Of a stretch of 64,000 bases of DNA, positions 1 through 9,185 are shown piece by piece. The position numbers and the translations under genes were made by a program. The stretch is from positions 1-64,000 of the forward strand of contig JARVGJ010000011.1 in the NCBI GenBank assembly GCA_029762595.1. The letters are read 5' to 3'. Numbering within the stretch: the first letter of the stretch is position 1; each line of letters begins with the position of its first letter. Source of the stretch: Methanolobus sp. Lineage in GTDB: Archaea > Halobacteriota > Methanosarcinia > Methanosarcinales > Methanosarcinaceae. Below the pieces are notes generated by a model. That model ran no database searches and had not been told where the DNA came from. It saw only the letters and a program-made list of their open reading frames with translations.

Positions 1-56
1 TCGCATGGCTTAATCGAACACTGATAGCAGTGACCTCTGGCAGGATCAACCAGAAT
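1..56 (-). rRNA. 16S rRNA, 5' end only (partial)
   Basis: The reverse complement starts ATTCTGGTTGATCCTGCC and continues AGAGGTCACTGCTATC, the universal 5' end of archaeal 16S rRNA. The gene runs off the left window edge, so only the first 56 or so bases are visible. The mature 5' end is placed at about 56 by family knowledge. Confidence 0.97.
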
Positions 57-560
57 TGTTGATCACACACAAATTTTGGAAGTCAATTAAGGAATCGATC
101 GGAAAGAACTCTTTTGAGAGTATACTTCCTTTCTGCACATTAGTTTGGTTAATTCCTTGAATTTTGTAGTTAAACACTACCGATCAGAATTAACCGAACT
201 GCCAAATCCAACGTCGGACAGAAAAAGCTTCTGTCCCCACTTATAGTATAAGGCGGTGATTGTAAATGATTTGCCGCGATTTGCGCGGACTCCTTCAAAG
301 GCAGCTATCGTATATATAGCTTTCGAACCGGAGGGTTCGAAGGCGAAGATATGCCTTTGAGGCAATAGTGACATGCCCGAATTTCCACTCGGATTTCAAC
401 TTTATGTTACGATCCTATATGGCATTTTCGGTCTGCGACAATACTGATATATCAACTGCCACAGAGTAGACGTTTCAAAGAAAACATCCGACCGCTTTGG
501 AGGGAAGTCTTATAGGGGAAACTCTCTATATATAGATATCGTCTGTAATTAATTTACACT
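57..560 (-). promoter_or_regulatory. rRNA operon leader with tandem TATA boxes
   Basis: No gene is visible here. Read on the minus strand, the block holds at least two strong TATA-like boxes, CTATATATAGAG at 524-535 and GCTATATATACG at about 309-320, plus a weaker GCCATATAGG near 414-423. Two perfect hairpins lie in it: TTCGAACC paired with GGTTCGAA (322-329 with 334-341), and GGACAGAA paired with TTCTGTCC (216-223 with 229-236). The region next to the 16S gene should contain the 5' half of the processing stem; its partner is outside the window. Multiple tandem promoters are usual for archaeal rrn operons; use of each box is inferred. Confidence 0.65.
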
Positions 561-705
561 CCCTTTCTAGTATGTTAATCATTCCAGGGCACCAGTAAAT
601 AAAACATAAACCAAAACACAAGCAGAGATACGCAAACTTTAACAATACCAGTGACATAGCACTACTCAAAACCTACTCAATACAGTATAAAAGAGAGGGA
701 TCAGC

Positions 706-1023
706 TTGCAAACCAAAAAAAAGAATACTGCCCCAGAACCTACTGAGGTTACAAGAGTACGCACTCCCCGCAAAGAAAACAAGGAAGTGCTGGCAATAGT
801 TGAAAGTATGCTTGGTGCAAACCATGTAAAACTAAGGTGCATGGATGGAATAGTAAGAATGGGAAGAATACCCGGATCAATGAAAAAGAAAACATGGATA
901 CGAGAAGGAGACATAGTTATTGCAGTACCATGGGAGATCCAGAATGAAAAAGCGGACGTAATATGGAAGTACACCCGCCCACAGGTCAACTGGCTGGAAA
1001 GAAAGGGATACCTTAGATCATAA
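706..1023 (+). CDS. eif1a: Translation initiation factor aIF1A
   Basis: This 105-residue protein is the archaeal homologue of eIF1A, an OB-fold factor that binds the small ribosomal subunit A site and helps scan or select the start codon. The lysine-rich N-terminus (KKKNTAPEP), the core with [17 protein letters not shown] and the aromatic C-terminal part are typical, and the length is normal. The start is a TTG at 706, preceded by GAGGGA at 695-700, which fits a Shine-Dalgarno site. It opens a run of three translation and ribosome-assembly genes, with the Rio1 kinase 9 bases downstream, an arrangement common in Euryarchaeota. Confidence 0.93.
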   Translation: MQTKKKNTAPEPTEVTRVRTPRKENKEVLAIVESMLGANHVKLRCMDGIVRMGRIPGSMKKKTWIREGDIVIAVPWEIQNEKADVIWKYTRPQVNWLERKGYLRS

Positions 1024-1032
1024 GCACGGACC

Positions 1033-1839
1033 ATGAAAAAAGAAATAGTTCGAAAAGTTGAACGTATCGACACTAAAGTGGACAAACTGCGCATGAAGCG
1101 CAAGGATACAGATACACTGAAAGTAAGGGAGAACGTATTTGACGAAGCAACCCTAAAAGCCCTTTACACCCTCTCCAACAAAGGAATAATAAATGCATTG
1201 GGAGGATCCATCAGCACAGGAAAAGAAGCAAACGTATTCCTTGCAGAAGGAGAAGAAAAAGACGTTGCAGTCAAAATATACAGGATATCCTCAAGTACAT
1301 TCAATTCAATGGAAGATTACATACTGGGAGACCCCCGGTTCAGGAACATCAGGCATTCAAAACGTGACATAATCTTTGCATGGACAAAAAAAGAGCAAAG
1401 AAACCTCATACGTGCAAAAGAGGCAGGAGTGCAGGTACCAGAACCCATAGTTGCTGAAAGGAACATCCTTGTAATGGAGTTTATGGGAGAAGATGAAAAA
1501 CCATACCCTCTCCTAAAAGACACATTTCTTGAAAAGGAGGATGCTCAAAAGATATTTGCTACCATCATGAATTACATTGAACTGCTGTACAGTAAGGCAG
1601 ACCTGATACATGCAGACCTGAGCGAATACAATATACTAATCACTAATAAAAAAGATCCCGTATTCATAGACATGGGACAATCAGTGACAAATGAACACCC
1701 CCGATCAAGAGAATTCCTTCAAAGGGACATCGGGAATATCACAAGATATTTCAAAAAATACGGAATTGACGAAGATCCGCAGGAATTTTACTCGACAATC
1801 AGGAACAACAAAGAAAAAACGCAAATAATTGATTCTTAA
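1033..1839 (+). CDS. rio1: RIO1-type serine/threonine protein kinase
   Basis: This is an atypical protein kinase of the RIO1 subfamily, needed in archaea and eukaryotes for late maturation of the small ribosomal subunit. The sequence shows the RIO1 phosphate-binding signature STGKEANVF at residues 61-69, the ATP-binding lysine K81 in VAVKIY, the catalytic loop HADLSEYN at 193-200 (D195, N200) and the metal-binding IDMGQ at 212-216. All key residues are present. At 268 residues it has the usual archaeal length. It sits between aIF1A and the KH-domain protein, which supports a ribosome-biogenesis role. Confidence 0.96.
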   Translation: MKKEIVRKVERIDTKVDKLRMKRKDTDTLKVRENVFDEATLKALYTLSNKGIINALGGSISTGKEANVFLAEGEEKDVAVKIYRISSSTFNSMEDYILGDPRFRNIRHSKRDIIFAWTKKEQRNLIRAKEAGVQVPEPIVAERNILVMEFMGEDEKPYPLLKDTFLEKEDAQKIFATIMNYIELLYSKADLIHADLSEYNILITNKKDPVFIDMGQSVTNEHPRSREFLQRDIGNITRYFKKYGIDEDPQEFYSTIRNNKEKTQIIDS

Positions 1840-1858
1840 TAATCAAAGGTAGATCGAT

Positions 1859-2395
1859 ATGACACATATAAAAGTTCCTAAAGACAGGGTTGGCGCCATA
1901 ATAGGACCAAAGGGTCGCGTCAAGCAGATCATCGAGAGTAGATCGACAGCTAAACTGGACATAGACAGTGAAAACGGTACCGTGGAAATAATTCCCGGAG
2001 AGGACCCGGTTGGTGCCATGAGAGCTGAGGACATAGTTAATGCAATAGCCAGGGGTTTCAATCCTGACAAGACACTTTCAATGTTTGATGAGGATCTGCT
2101 GATGCTTGATGTAATTGACATATCTAAATATACAAGCACACAAAAAGAGCTGCTCAGACTAAAAGGCAGGATCATAGGCAAGAACGGGAAAACAAGGGAA
2201 ATAACCGAAAGGTTGACAGGTGTAAAGCTATCCGTCTACGGAAAGACCGTGAGCATTATAGGCACACCCGAAAGGAACCAGATTGCAAGAACTGCAATCG
2301 AAATGCTGATAGAAGGAGCAACTCACGGAAGTGTTTACAGCTACCTTGAGAAGAAAAGACAGGAACTTGTCCAGTCACAGCTGGACTATTACTGA
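1859..2395 (+). CDS. KH-domain RNA-binding protein, Pno1/Dim2 type
   Basis: This 178-residue protein carries two KH-like domains. The GxxG loops are visible as IIGPKGR near residue 14 and IIGKNGKT near residue 104, each followed by the IESRS or ITERL helix. Archaeal homologues of Pno1/Dim2/Krr1 bind 16S rRNA near its 3' end and assist small-subunit maturation alongside Rio1. The ATG is preceded by AAAGGTAGATCG. The gene follows rio1 by 19 bases and probably shares its transcript. The exact RNA target is inferred from the family. Confidence 0.92.
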   Translation: MTHIKVPKDRVGAIIGPKGRVKQIIESRSTAKLDIDSENGTVEIIPGEDPVGAMRAEDIVNAIARGFNPDKTLSMFDEDLLMLDVIDISKYTSTQKELLRLKGRIIGKNGKTREITERLTGVKLSVYGKTVSIIGTPERNQIARTAIEMLIEGATHGSVYSYLEKKRQELVQSQLDYY

Positions 2396-2459
2396 AATAT
2401 GATATATATTTCACAAAAAATATTAATATAGGTGGAGCTTAAATAATAATGGTGGATAG

Positions 2460-3152
2460 ATGAGAGGCTATATCAACACTACTGAAATAAGAATGTATGC
2501 AGCCTTTGTGCTTATCCTGCTACCAACAGCAGCCCTTTGCTACAAAGGATACCTCTCCCTGGGCACGATAAACTCCACATGGTTAATGATCATTCTTTTA
2601 CTAATACTCGCTGGCTCCTTTATAGAGATACCCATAGCAAGGATCCGCTCCAGAAAACCGGAACAACTTACAAGATATGCACCTGTTCTGGAGGATATTT
2701 ATTCTGTACCCATAGTAAAAGAACTCAACATTGGCAAACAAAGAGTCTTTGACACTACACTTACGATGAATATAGGCGGAGCAGTGATCCCGGCTCTTGC
2801 AACTATATACCTCCTCCTGACGCAACCAAACAACACTGCCCTTCAGATAATGCTCATTGTAGTAGTTGGGGCTATTCTGCTCTCCGAAATGAGAGCAGGA
2901 GTAGGAATAATAATACCAGGATATATCGGATTGATAGCAGTTCCATTCTCACTCATTATAGACCCGGAAAATGCTGCCGTGGTTACATTCATAGCAGGTG
3001 TCGGGGGCATACTGATAGGAAACGCCATATCTGCCCTTACCTTTAACAGAGAAAGGACCGGCAGTGCTTTCATAAGCATTGGCGGGGCAGGAAGTTTCAG
3101 GGCAATTTATGTAACAACAATTATTGCAGCTTTAGTCTCATACTTCATCTGA
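2460..3152 (+). CDS. DUF1614-like integral membrane protein
   Basis: This 230-residue protein has about six hydrophobic segments, including residues 13-33, 39-55, 105-120, 130-143 and 210-230, and a glycine-rich stretch (GVGGILIGNAI). It resembles the uncharacterised DUF1614 family from methanogens and other prokaryotes; no catalytic motif is visible, so no function is assigned. GGTGG at 2451-2455 serves as ribosome-binding site for the ATG. An AT-rich box AATATTAATATA near 2419-2430 could give it its own promoter. Its last 15 bases overlap the convergent KaiC-like gene. Confidence 0.75.
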   Translation: MRGYINTTEIRMYAAFVLILLPTAALCYKGYLSLGTINSTWLMIILLLILAGSFIEIPIARIRSRKPEQLTRYAPVLEDIYSVPIVKELNIGKQRVFDTTLTMNIGGAVIPALATIYLLLTQPNNTALQIMLIVVVGAILLSEMRAGVGIIIPGYIGLIAVPFSLIIDPENAAVVTFIAGVGGILIGNAISALTFNRERTGSAFISIGGAGSFRAIYVTTIIAALVSYFI

Positions 3153-4040
3153 AATACCAAGCCTTTCTGCCCTGCGCTTCTCTATCCTGTCCTGAAGGAC
3201 CTTCGAGGGAATGTTCAGGGCCCTGTATTTGGCTATACCATTATTAGTAAAGCGGAAAGGCTGAGGCGTATGATCAACCCGGGTTGCTCTCATTTTCTGG
3301 ACAGACATAACAGGCATTGGAGTGGTATCAATATCGTTGGTCTGAATAAAGTCAAGGAAGATAACACCATCACCAAGGAAATCAAAATCGTCATACTGTT
3401 TCTGTTCAATGCCATGGGACTTCTCAGTAACAAGAATAGCAGTTGTCATATTCTTTTTCAACAACCTGTGCAGTCCCCTCCATGAAGTTGAAGTCCTGAA
3501 ATCCTCAGGGGCCGTAAGAACATTCATGGAATCAAACACCACCCTATCAGGTTTATGCGAATCCACTATTTCCATCATTTCTTCAGAGGTCAGCATTGAT
3601 ATCCCGAATATCTCAAGATAACCGTCATCAATATGCTTACCAACGTCCCATCCAAATCTCGCAAAATGCTGAACAAGCTGTTGTGCCCGCTCTTCAAAGG
3701 AGAAGAAAATACAACGCTCACCATTCCTTATACCCTCCATGAGATATTGCATTGAGAAAGTTGTTTTTCCTGTCCCCGGAGGACCGGTGACAACTACGGT
3801 AAATCCTTTAGGGAAGCCGCCTTCCAGAAAATCATCCATGCCGGGGATACCAGTAGGAATTCTTTTTATAAGACGATCTATGTTCTGAGTATCAAGCTTG
3901 GCTTTAAAACGCGTTGAATCCAGATTAAGGAGTGCTTTTTCAAGGACAACGTTCTTAGCACCAAGTTCTTTCTCATATCTTTCAAGGACTTTTATTGCAT
4001 CCGCACTTAATGTAGTATGAATGGGAAATTTGGTTTTCAT
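3138..4040 (-). CDS. Single-domain KaiC-like ATPase with an N-terminal extension
   Basis: This RecA-superfamily ATPase has one KaiC domain. The P-loop GPPGTGKT lies at residues 86-93, the paired acidic residues of SFEERAQ at about 114-120, and a Walker B-like RVVFDSMN follows. About 55 residues ahead of the domain (IHTTLSADAIKVLERYEKEL) look helical and could be a small binding module. Such proteins in archaea are regulatory ATPases with mostly unknown partners. The ATG at 4040 is chosen over a GTG at 4043 because GGTGG lies 4 bases upstream of it. Direct repeats at 4091-4121 lie upstream of its TATA box. It is one of three KaiC-like genes here. Confidence 0.85.
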   Translation of the reverse strand: MKTKFPIHTTLSADAIKVLERYEKELGAKNVVLEKALLNLDSTRFKAKLDTQNIDRLIKRIPTGIPGMDDFLEGGFPKGFTVVVTGPPGTGKTTFSMQYLMEGIRNGERCIFFSFEERAQQLVQHFARFGWDVGKHIDDGYLEIFGISMLTSEEMMEIVDSHKPDRVVFDSMNVLTAPEDFRTSTSWRGLHRLLKKNMTTAILVTEKSHGIEQKQYDDFDFLGDGVIFLDFIQTNDIDTTPMPVMSVQKMRATRVDHTPQPFRFTNNGIAKYRALNIPSKVLQDRIEKRRAERLGISDEV

Positions 4041-4090
4041 CACGCCACCATGTGTACATAATAGGTGATTATATATTTAAAATGTTATGG

Positions 4091-4121
4091 TATTGTGAAC
4101 ATATACAAAATATTATGAACA
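4091..4121. promoter_or_regulatory. 20-bp-spaced direct repeat upstream of the KaiC-like gene
   Basis: TATTGTGAACA at 4091-4101 recurs as TATTATGAACA at 4111-4121, an 11-base repeat with one mismatch and a period of exactly 20 bases. For the minus-strand KaiC-like gene it lies just upstream of the TATA-like TTTTAAATATATA at about 4068-4080. Two helical turns between copies would put a protein dimer or two protomers on one face of the DNA. The regulator is unknown. Confidence 0.5.
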
Positions 4122-4123
4122 CG

Positions 4124-5485
4124 TCACTCCCACACCAGGCCTTTTCCTGGAAGGAAGTTGCCCCGGCCCCTTGAAGCTACAATATCACCATCCCAGACAA
4201 CTTCACCCCTTGCAATCGTATATTCAGGGAATATCCCATCCATTCCCTCATAGGGAGTCCATCCTGCCTTACTATGAAGCTCATCGCCTTTGATCTCAGA
4301 AACATTACCAGGGTCAACAATAATAAGGTCTGCATCATAGCCTTGCGCAAAGGAGCCTTTTGAGAACCTATCCAGCCCGAAGATACGAGCAGGATTCTTA
4401 CTGGTCACATCTATCATGCGCCCAAGAGGAAGAAGGTTCCTCTTCACCGCAACAAGCATTAAAGGCATCAGGGTTTCCACACCCGGAACTCCGGAAGGTG
4501 CACTTTTGATATCAACATCTTTTTCAGCTTCTGTATGGGGTGCATGATCTGAGGCTACAACATCGATGTTACCATCGTTAAGGGCATTCAGAAGCATCTT
4601 GACACTTCTGCGGTCCCTTAGGGGAGGATTCATCCTGCCAAATGAGCCCAGTCTTTCCCAGTCCTTTGTGGAAAGGAACAGATGATGCGGCGCAGCTTCA
4701 CTTGTGATAGCAGAGGACATGCCTTCTTTCATCTCAATATACCTTTCCCTGCGTAAAAGTCCGACGGATTCGAATGCGCTTATATGACAGAAATGAGCAC
4801 GTGTACGGTTCTTTCTAATGAGCTTTATTGCTTTTTCAACAGCAAAAGCTTCACAATGGTTCGGGCGGGCCCTTGAATGAGAATCAGGAGACATATCGTT
4901 TTTCAGGAATGCCTCGCATTCAAGCCTTATCTTGTCATCCTCGGCATGGATACATGCAAGTGCATCAAGCTTTTTAAGCACCGCTAAAGCATCATCAAGT
5001 GTTTTCTCATTTATGTTCAGGGCACCTGTTGACTCTGCCATAAAGATCTCACCAAAGGCAGTTGCCCCAAGCTCCCATAATTCAGGAAGTTTATCTATGT
5101 TGCCCGTTACCCCGCCATAAAGACCAAAATCCACAATGGAATTGCGATTTGCAATCTTCTGTTTTTCCCTGAAGGATTTCCCGTCGATTGTAGGAGGGAT
5201 AGTATTAGGATGATCCACAACAGTAGTAATACCGCCTGCTGCAGCAGAACACGAACCAGTATACCAGTCTTCCTTTTCAGTAAGTCCCGGGTCCCTGAAG
5301 TGTACGTGCACATCTATTCCTGCCGGAAGGGTCAGTGCACCTTTTGCATCGATGGTCCTGTTCAATCTCTGGACATCTATCTCTTTAGCTATCTTTATGA
5401 TCTTGCCATCCTCTATCAGGACTTCGGCGGGCTGGAGATAATTATTGAAGAAGACTTTCGTGTTCTTGATAAGAATATCGGGCAT
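4124..5485 (-). CDS. pyrC: Dihydroorotase
   Basis: This amidohydrolase closes carbamoyl aspartate to dihydroorotate in pyrimidine synthesis. The zinc-binding HVHFRDPG motif lies at about residues 59-66, with further metal ligands in CHIS and the ASDHAPHT motif near residue 310. The length of about 453 residues fits archaeal class I-like dihydroorotases. The ATG at 5485 is preferred, although an in-frame TTG lies two codons upstream; neither has a clear Shine-Dalgarno site, so a short or leaderless start is possible. Minus-strand TATA-like sequence lies near 5550-5570. Neighbouring genes are unrelated to pyrimidine metabolism. Confidence 0.94.
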   Translation of the reverse strand: MPDILIKNTKVFFNNYLQPAEVLIEDGKIIKIAKEIDVQRLNRTIDAKGALTLPAGIDVHVHFRDPGLTEKEDWYTGSCSAAAGGITTVVDHPNTIPPTIDGKSFREKQKIANRNSIVDFGLYGGVTGNIDKLPELWELGATAFGEIFMAESTGALNINEKTLDDALAVLKKLDALACIHAEDDKIRLECEAFLKNDMSPDSHSRARPNHCEAFAVEKAIKLIRKNRTRAHFCHISAFESVGLLRRERYIEMKEGMSSAITSEAAPHHLFLSTKDWERLGSFGRMNPPLRDRRSVKMLLNALNDGNIDVVASDHAPHTEAEKDVDIKSAPSGVPGVETLMPLMLVAVKRNLLPLGRMIDVTSKNPARIFGLDRFSKGSFAQGYDADLIIVDPGNVSEIKGDELHSKAGWTPYEGMDGIFPEYTIARGEVVWDGDIVASRGRGNFLPGKGLVWE

Positions 5486-5607
5486 AGTCAACTAATATTC
5501 CAGTTAAGGTATATGCCCTTTATGATAAGCCTGAGGCTTTAGATTTAAAAAATATATATGATATATATAATGCATATATCTACAATATTAATAAATAGGG
5601 AAAATAT

Positions 5608-5640
5608 GAATATATATTGTAAGTACATAACCCTTATGTA
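5608..5640 (+). promoter_or_regulatory. pst promoter with a perfect palindrome
   Basis: TACATAA at 5624-5630 and TTATGTA at 5634-5640 form a perfect 7-base inverted repeat around CCC. It lies just downstream of a TATA-like GAATATATATTG (about 5608-5619), so the palindrome would sit between the TATA box and the expected transcription start. That is a natural repressor position for the phosphate operon that follows. The factor is not known. Confidence 0.55.
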
Positions 5641-5694
5641 TCGATTTTGTAATGGTTCACTGGCAAGTAAAGACCATAAACGGTGAATCAGAAT

Positions 5695-6591
5695 ATGATA
5701 TCAGAAAAATTACTGAAGAATATAATGATAAGTTCAGTTGTACTGTTGATTATTGCAACTGCATTTATTGGAATTGGTTGTGTAGATCAGGAACAAACAA
5801 CTCCAGATGACACAGCGACACAAGATACAGAATCTTCAAGCATCATGATCAAGGGCTCAGATACGGTTCTGCCACTTACACAGGCAGAAGCCGAGGATTT
5901 CATGTATGCAAATCCCGATAAAAGCATAACTGTGATCGGCGGCGGTTCAGGAGTAGGCATTGCCGCACTCATTGACGGAGAAGTGGATATCGCAATGGCC
6001 TCAAGGACAATGAAGCCATCAGAGATCGAGAATGCACAGAATAATGGCATAAATCCTCTTGAGCACACCATTGCAATAGATGGTATCGCTGTAGTAGTGA
6101 ACCCTGATAACCCCATACAACAGCTCACATATACTCAGCTGAAAAGCATTTATGATGGCAGTGTCAGTAACTGGGCAGACGTAGGAGGAGAAGACCGTGC
6201 AATCAGTGTGATCACACGTGACAGCAGTTCAGGAACCTACGAATACTTCAAGGAAGAAGTACTCCTTAAGGAGAACTACCGCCAGGATGCACTTGTACAG
6301 CCTGCAACCGGAGCTATCGTGCAGGAAGTTGCCCAGAACAAGGGAGCTATCGGATACATAGGTTATGCATATCTTGACGACAGCGTCAGTGCAATAGCAC
6401 TAGATGCAGGAGAAGGTTTTGCCCAAGCTACTGCAGAGAATATCATCAGTGGTGAATACCCACTTGCAAGACCACTCCTTTATTACACCGATGGTGAACC
6501 AACAGGCTTGACAAAAGAGTACATAGACTATGTAATGAGCTCCACTGGACAGGACATAGTTTCAGAGATAGGGTACTTCCCGGTAAAGTGA
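5695..6591 (+). CDS. pstS: Phosphate ABC transporter substrate-binding lipoprotein PstS
   Basis: This is the extracytoplasmic phosphate-binding protein of the high-affinity Pst system. The N-terminus has a hydrophobic segment ending in IGIGC, with Cys29 as likely lipid attachment site. Typical PstS motifs follow: KGSDTVLP, the GGSGVGIAAL loop, and TRDSSSGTYEYF, whose Ser and Thr residues bind phosphate. The ATG at 5695 is chosen because GGTGA at 5682-5686 lies 8 bases upstream; the upstream GTG at 5683 lies inside that ribosome-binding site. First gene of the pstSCAB-phoU operon. Confidence 0.95.
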   Translation: MISEKLLKNIMISSVVLLIIATAFIGIGCVDQEQTTPDDTATQDTESSSIMIKGSDTVLPLTQAEAEDFMYANPDKSITVIGGGSGVGIAALIDGEVDIAMASRTMKPSEIENAQNNGINPLEHTIAIDGIAVVVNPDNPIQQLTYTQLKSIYDGSVSNWADVGGEDRAISVITRDSSSGTYEYFKEEVLLKENYRQDALVQPATGAIVQEVAQNKGAIGYIGYAYLDDSVSAIALDAGEGFAQATAENIISGEYPLARPLLYYTDGEPTGLTKEYIDYVMSSTGQDIVSEIGYFPVK

Positions 6592-6614
6592 GAACACTCG
6601 CTTCAGAGGAATAG

Positions 6615-7502
6615 ATGTCAAACAGACACCTGAAGGAAAAGGGCATTGAGTCCTTACTATTTGCATCCGGGATAGTGGCTGTTCTAGCCCTTTTCCTTCT
6701 ATGTATATTTTTATTCCGTGACGGACTATTGCTGTTTGAAGCATACCCAATAAGTAGCTTCCTGACTGAGACAAAATGGTTCCCCACGTCAGATCCGGCA
6801 CATTTCGGACTATTGCCACTTCTCCTGGGATCCCTGATAGTTACAGCCGGGGCAATAATCTTCTCAGTCCCCCTGGGAATAGCAGCAGCCATATACATAT
6901 CAGAACTTGCTGGCCCCAGAACAGCAGGTATTTTGAAACCCGTCACTGAAATACTTGCAGGCATCCCATCAGTAGTCTATGGGTTCTTTGGCCTGGTAAT
7001 ACTTGTGCCCGTAATCCAGAGAACACTGGACTTACCAACGGGACAGACAGCACTTACCGGTTCTATCATGCTTGGAATAATGGCACTTCCAACGATAATA
7101 TCAATATCAGAGGATGCCATAAGCTCCGTTCCACGGGCTATAAAGGAAGGATCCCTGGCACTGGGATCTACAAAATGGCAGACAATATACAAAGTGACAA
7201 TACCTGCTGCACTTTCAGGAATATCAGCAGCTGTCATGTTAGGAGTCGGACGCGCAATCGGCGAGACCATGACAGTGATGATGGTTACAGGGAATTCTGC
7301 TGTCATCCCGGGATTTCCATCAGGGTTATTCGCCCCTGTGAAAACCATGACAGCGACCATTGCCCTGGAAATGGGAGAGGTCCCCCAGGGAAGTGAGCAT
7401 TTCCATGCACTTTTTGCTATCGGTTCTGTCCTTTTCATAACCACGTTCATAATCAATATCATAGCCAACCACATTAAAAGGAGATATAGGTTCAACCTGT
7501 GA
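6615..7502 (+). CDS. pstC: Phosphate ABC transporter permease PstC
   Basis: This 295-residue protein is one of two membrane subunits of the phosphate importer. Six membrane segments are visible, and the permease-to-ATPase coupling loop reads EGSLALGSTKWQTI (EAA-like motif) near residues 177-190. GETMTVMMVTGN in the next segment is typical of PstC. The ATG follows AGAGGAATAG. It lies 23 bases after pstS, and its stop overlaps the possible GTG start of pstA. Confidence 0.95.
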   Translation: MSNRHLKEKGIESLLFASGIVAVLALFLLCIFLFRDGLLLFEAYPISSFLTETKWFPTSDPAHFGLLPLLLGSLIVTAGAIIFSVPLGIAAAIYISELAGPRTAGILKPVTEILAGIPSVVYGFFGLVILVPVIQRTLDLPTGQTALTGSIMLGIMALPTIISISEDAISSVPRAIKEGSLALGSTKWQTIYKVTIPAALSGISAAVMLGVGRAIGETMTVMMVTGNSAVIPGFPSGLFAPVKTMTATIALEMGEVPQGSEHFHALFAIGSVLFITTFIINIIANHIKRRYRFNL

Positions 7503-8365
7503 TAACCATGCTTTCCAATGCAAAACTCAATGAGAAAATAGCTTTTGGGTTATTGAGACTCGCTATGGGCATGGTAGTTGCCTTTGTCTTGGTAATCCTT
7601 TATTACATAGTATCCAACGGATACAGTGCAATAAGTTTAGACTTTATATTCAGTATGCCAAGGAATCGAATGACAGAAGGCGGCATTTATCCTGCCATTG
7701 TTGGGACAATGTACCTGATAATAGGTTCAATGGCCGTTGCACTGCCACTTGGTATACTATCTGCCATATACCTCACAGAGTACGCCCAGCCAGGAAGAAC
7801 TACCTGGACAATTGAAATGGCAATAAATAATCTGGCAGGTACACCTTCTGTGGTATTCGGGCTTTTTGGGCTTGCAATGTTTGTAAAATATCTTGGTTTT
7901 GGAGCTTCCATCCTTTCCGCATCCCTGACACTTGCATTGCTGATACTTCCAGTGATAATAAGAGCAAGTCAGGAAGCACTTCTGACTGTTCCGAAAGAAT
8001 ACAGGGAAGCTTCACTGGCACTGGGAGTCACTAAATGGGAAACAATACGCAGAATTGTCCTTCCTGCCGCTATCCCAGGAATGGTCACCGGTGCGATACT
8101 AAGTATTGGACGAGTTGCAGGTGAAACAGCGCCCATATTACTTACAGGGGCCGCATATTTCCTGCCAAGACTGCCTGATTCGGTATATTCACAGTTCATG
8201 GCATTGCCATATCACCTGTATGTGCTTGCTACCTCGGGCACCAACATTGCCCAGACCAGACCGATACAATACGGTACTGCCCTGATATTGCTTATTATCG
8301 TATTATTTGTGAACATAATTGCAGTAAGCATAAGATCACACTACAGGAAAAAAATTAATAGATGA
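7499..8365 (+). CDS. pstA: Phosphate ABC transporter permease PstA
   Basis: This is the second membrane subunit, 288 residues if started at the GTG at 7499 that overlaps the pstC stop by four bases. An ATG at 7508 is an equally possible start, giving 285 residues; the upstream AGGAGA at 7479-7484 is rather far from either. The coupling loop REASLALGVTKWETI is near residues 166-180, and GETAPILLTGAAYF is the usual PstA motif. Six membrane helices are expected and visible. Confidence 0.94.
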   Translation: MITMLSNAKLNEKIAFGLLRLAMGMVVAFVLVILYYIVSNGYSAISLDFIFSMPRNRMTEGGIYPAIVGTMYLIIGSMAVALPLGILSAIYLTEYAQPGRTTWTIEMAINNLAGTPSVVFGLFGLAMFVKYLGFGASILSASLTLALLILPVIIRASQEALLTVPKEYREASLALGVTKWETIRRIVLPAAIPGMVTGAILSIGRVAGETAPILLTGAAYFLPRLPDSVYSQFMALPYHLYVLATSGTNIAQTRPIQYGTALILLIIVLFVNIIAVSIRSHYRKKINR

Positions 8366-8410
8366 ATCCAGTAACAAACCAGTTTTTAGATTTGACATAG
8401 AGGACATCAT

Positions 8411-9181
8411 ATGCCAGGAACTTACGATAACGGAACTGAAATTGAGGTCACTGACCTTAATCTGTGGTATGGGGACAATCACGCACTCCATGACATATCC
8501 ATTGACATACCGAAGAACAGTGTTACAGCACTTATAGGGCCCTCAGGTTGTGGCAAATCGACTTTTTTAAGATGCCTAAACAGGATGAACGACCTTGTGA
8601 AGAGCTGCCGCATAGAAGGAAAAGTACTTATTGACAACCAGGACATATATTCAAAGGATGTTGATGTTGTAGACCTGAGAAAAAGAGTAGGAATGGTATT
8701 CCAGAAACCAAACCCATTCCCCATGTCCATACACGATAATATTGCCTACGGCCCACGCATACATGGCATGGGAAAGAAGAACATAAATGGCATAGTAGAA
8801 GAGGCACTCAAGTCGGGTGCTTTATGGGGAGAAGTATCAGACAGATTAGGGTCCTCGGCACTGGACCTTAGTGGAGGGCAGCAGCAGAGATTATGTATTG
8901 CCAGGACCCTTGCAGTCAGGCCTGAGGTGATATTATTCGATGAACCATGCAGTGCACTGGACCCCATATCCACAGGGAAGATAGAAGAATTGATCCTTGA
9001 ACTGAAGAAAAAATATACAATCGTCATCGTTACGCATAATATGCAACAGGCGGCCAGGATATCAGACTACACCGGTTTTTTCCTGACGGGGGACCTTGTG
9101 GAATTTGACAGGACCGAGCAGATATTTGAGAGCCCCGGGGAGAAAGCAACTGAGGACTATATTACAGGAAGATTCGGGTGA
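8411..9181 (+). CDS. pstB: Phosphate ABC transporter ATPase PstB
   Basis: This 256-residue ATPase drives phosphate import. The Walker A motif GPSGCGKS is at residues 43-50, the ABC signature LSGGQQQR near 154-161 and the Walker B with catalytic glutamate VILFDEP near 175-181, followed by the D-loop SALD and the switch histidine in VIVTHN. All are intact. GAGGA lies just before the ATG. phoU starts 4 bases after the stop. Confidence 0.97.
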   Translation: MPGTYDNGTEIEVTDLNLWYGDNHALHDISIDIPKNSVTALIGPSGCGKSTFLRCLNRMNDLVKSCRIEGKVLIDNQDIYSKDVDVVDLRKRVGMVFQKPNPFPMSIHDNIAYGPRIHGMGKKNINGIVEEALKSGALWGEVSDRLGSSALDLSGGQQQRLCIARTLAVRPEVILFDEPCSALDPISTGKIEELILELKKKYTIVIVTHNMQQAARISDYTGFFLTGDLVEFDRTEQIFESPGEKATEDYITGRFG

Positions 9182-9185
9182 GGAT

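Noticed and set aside
6446-7495. Two 172-codon minus-strand frames in pstS-pstC
   Set aside because: They are shadows of permease genes with complete ABC transporter motifs and no own start signals.
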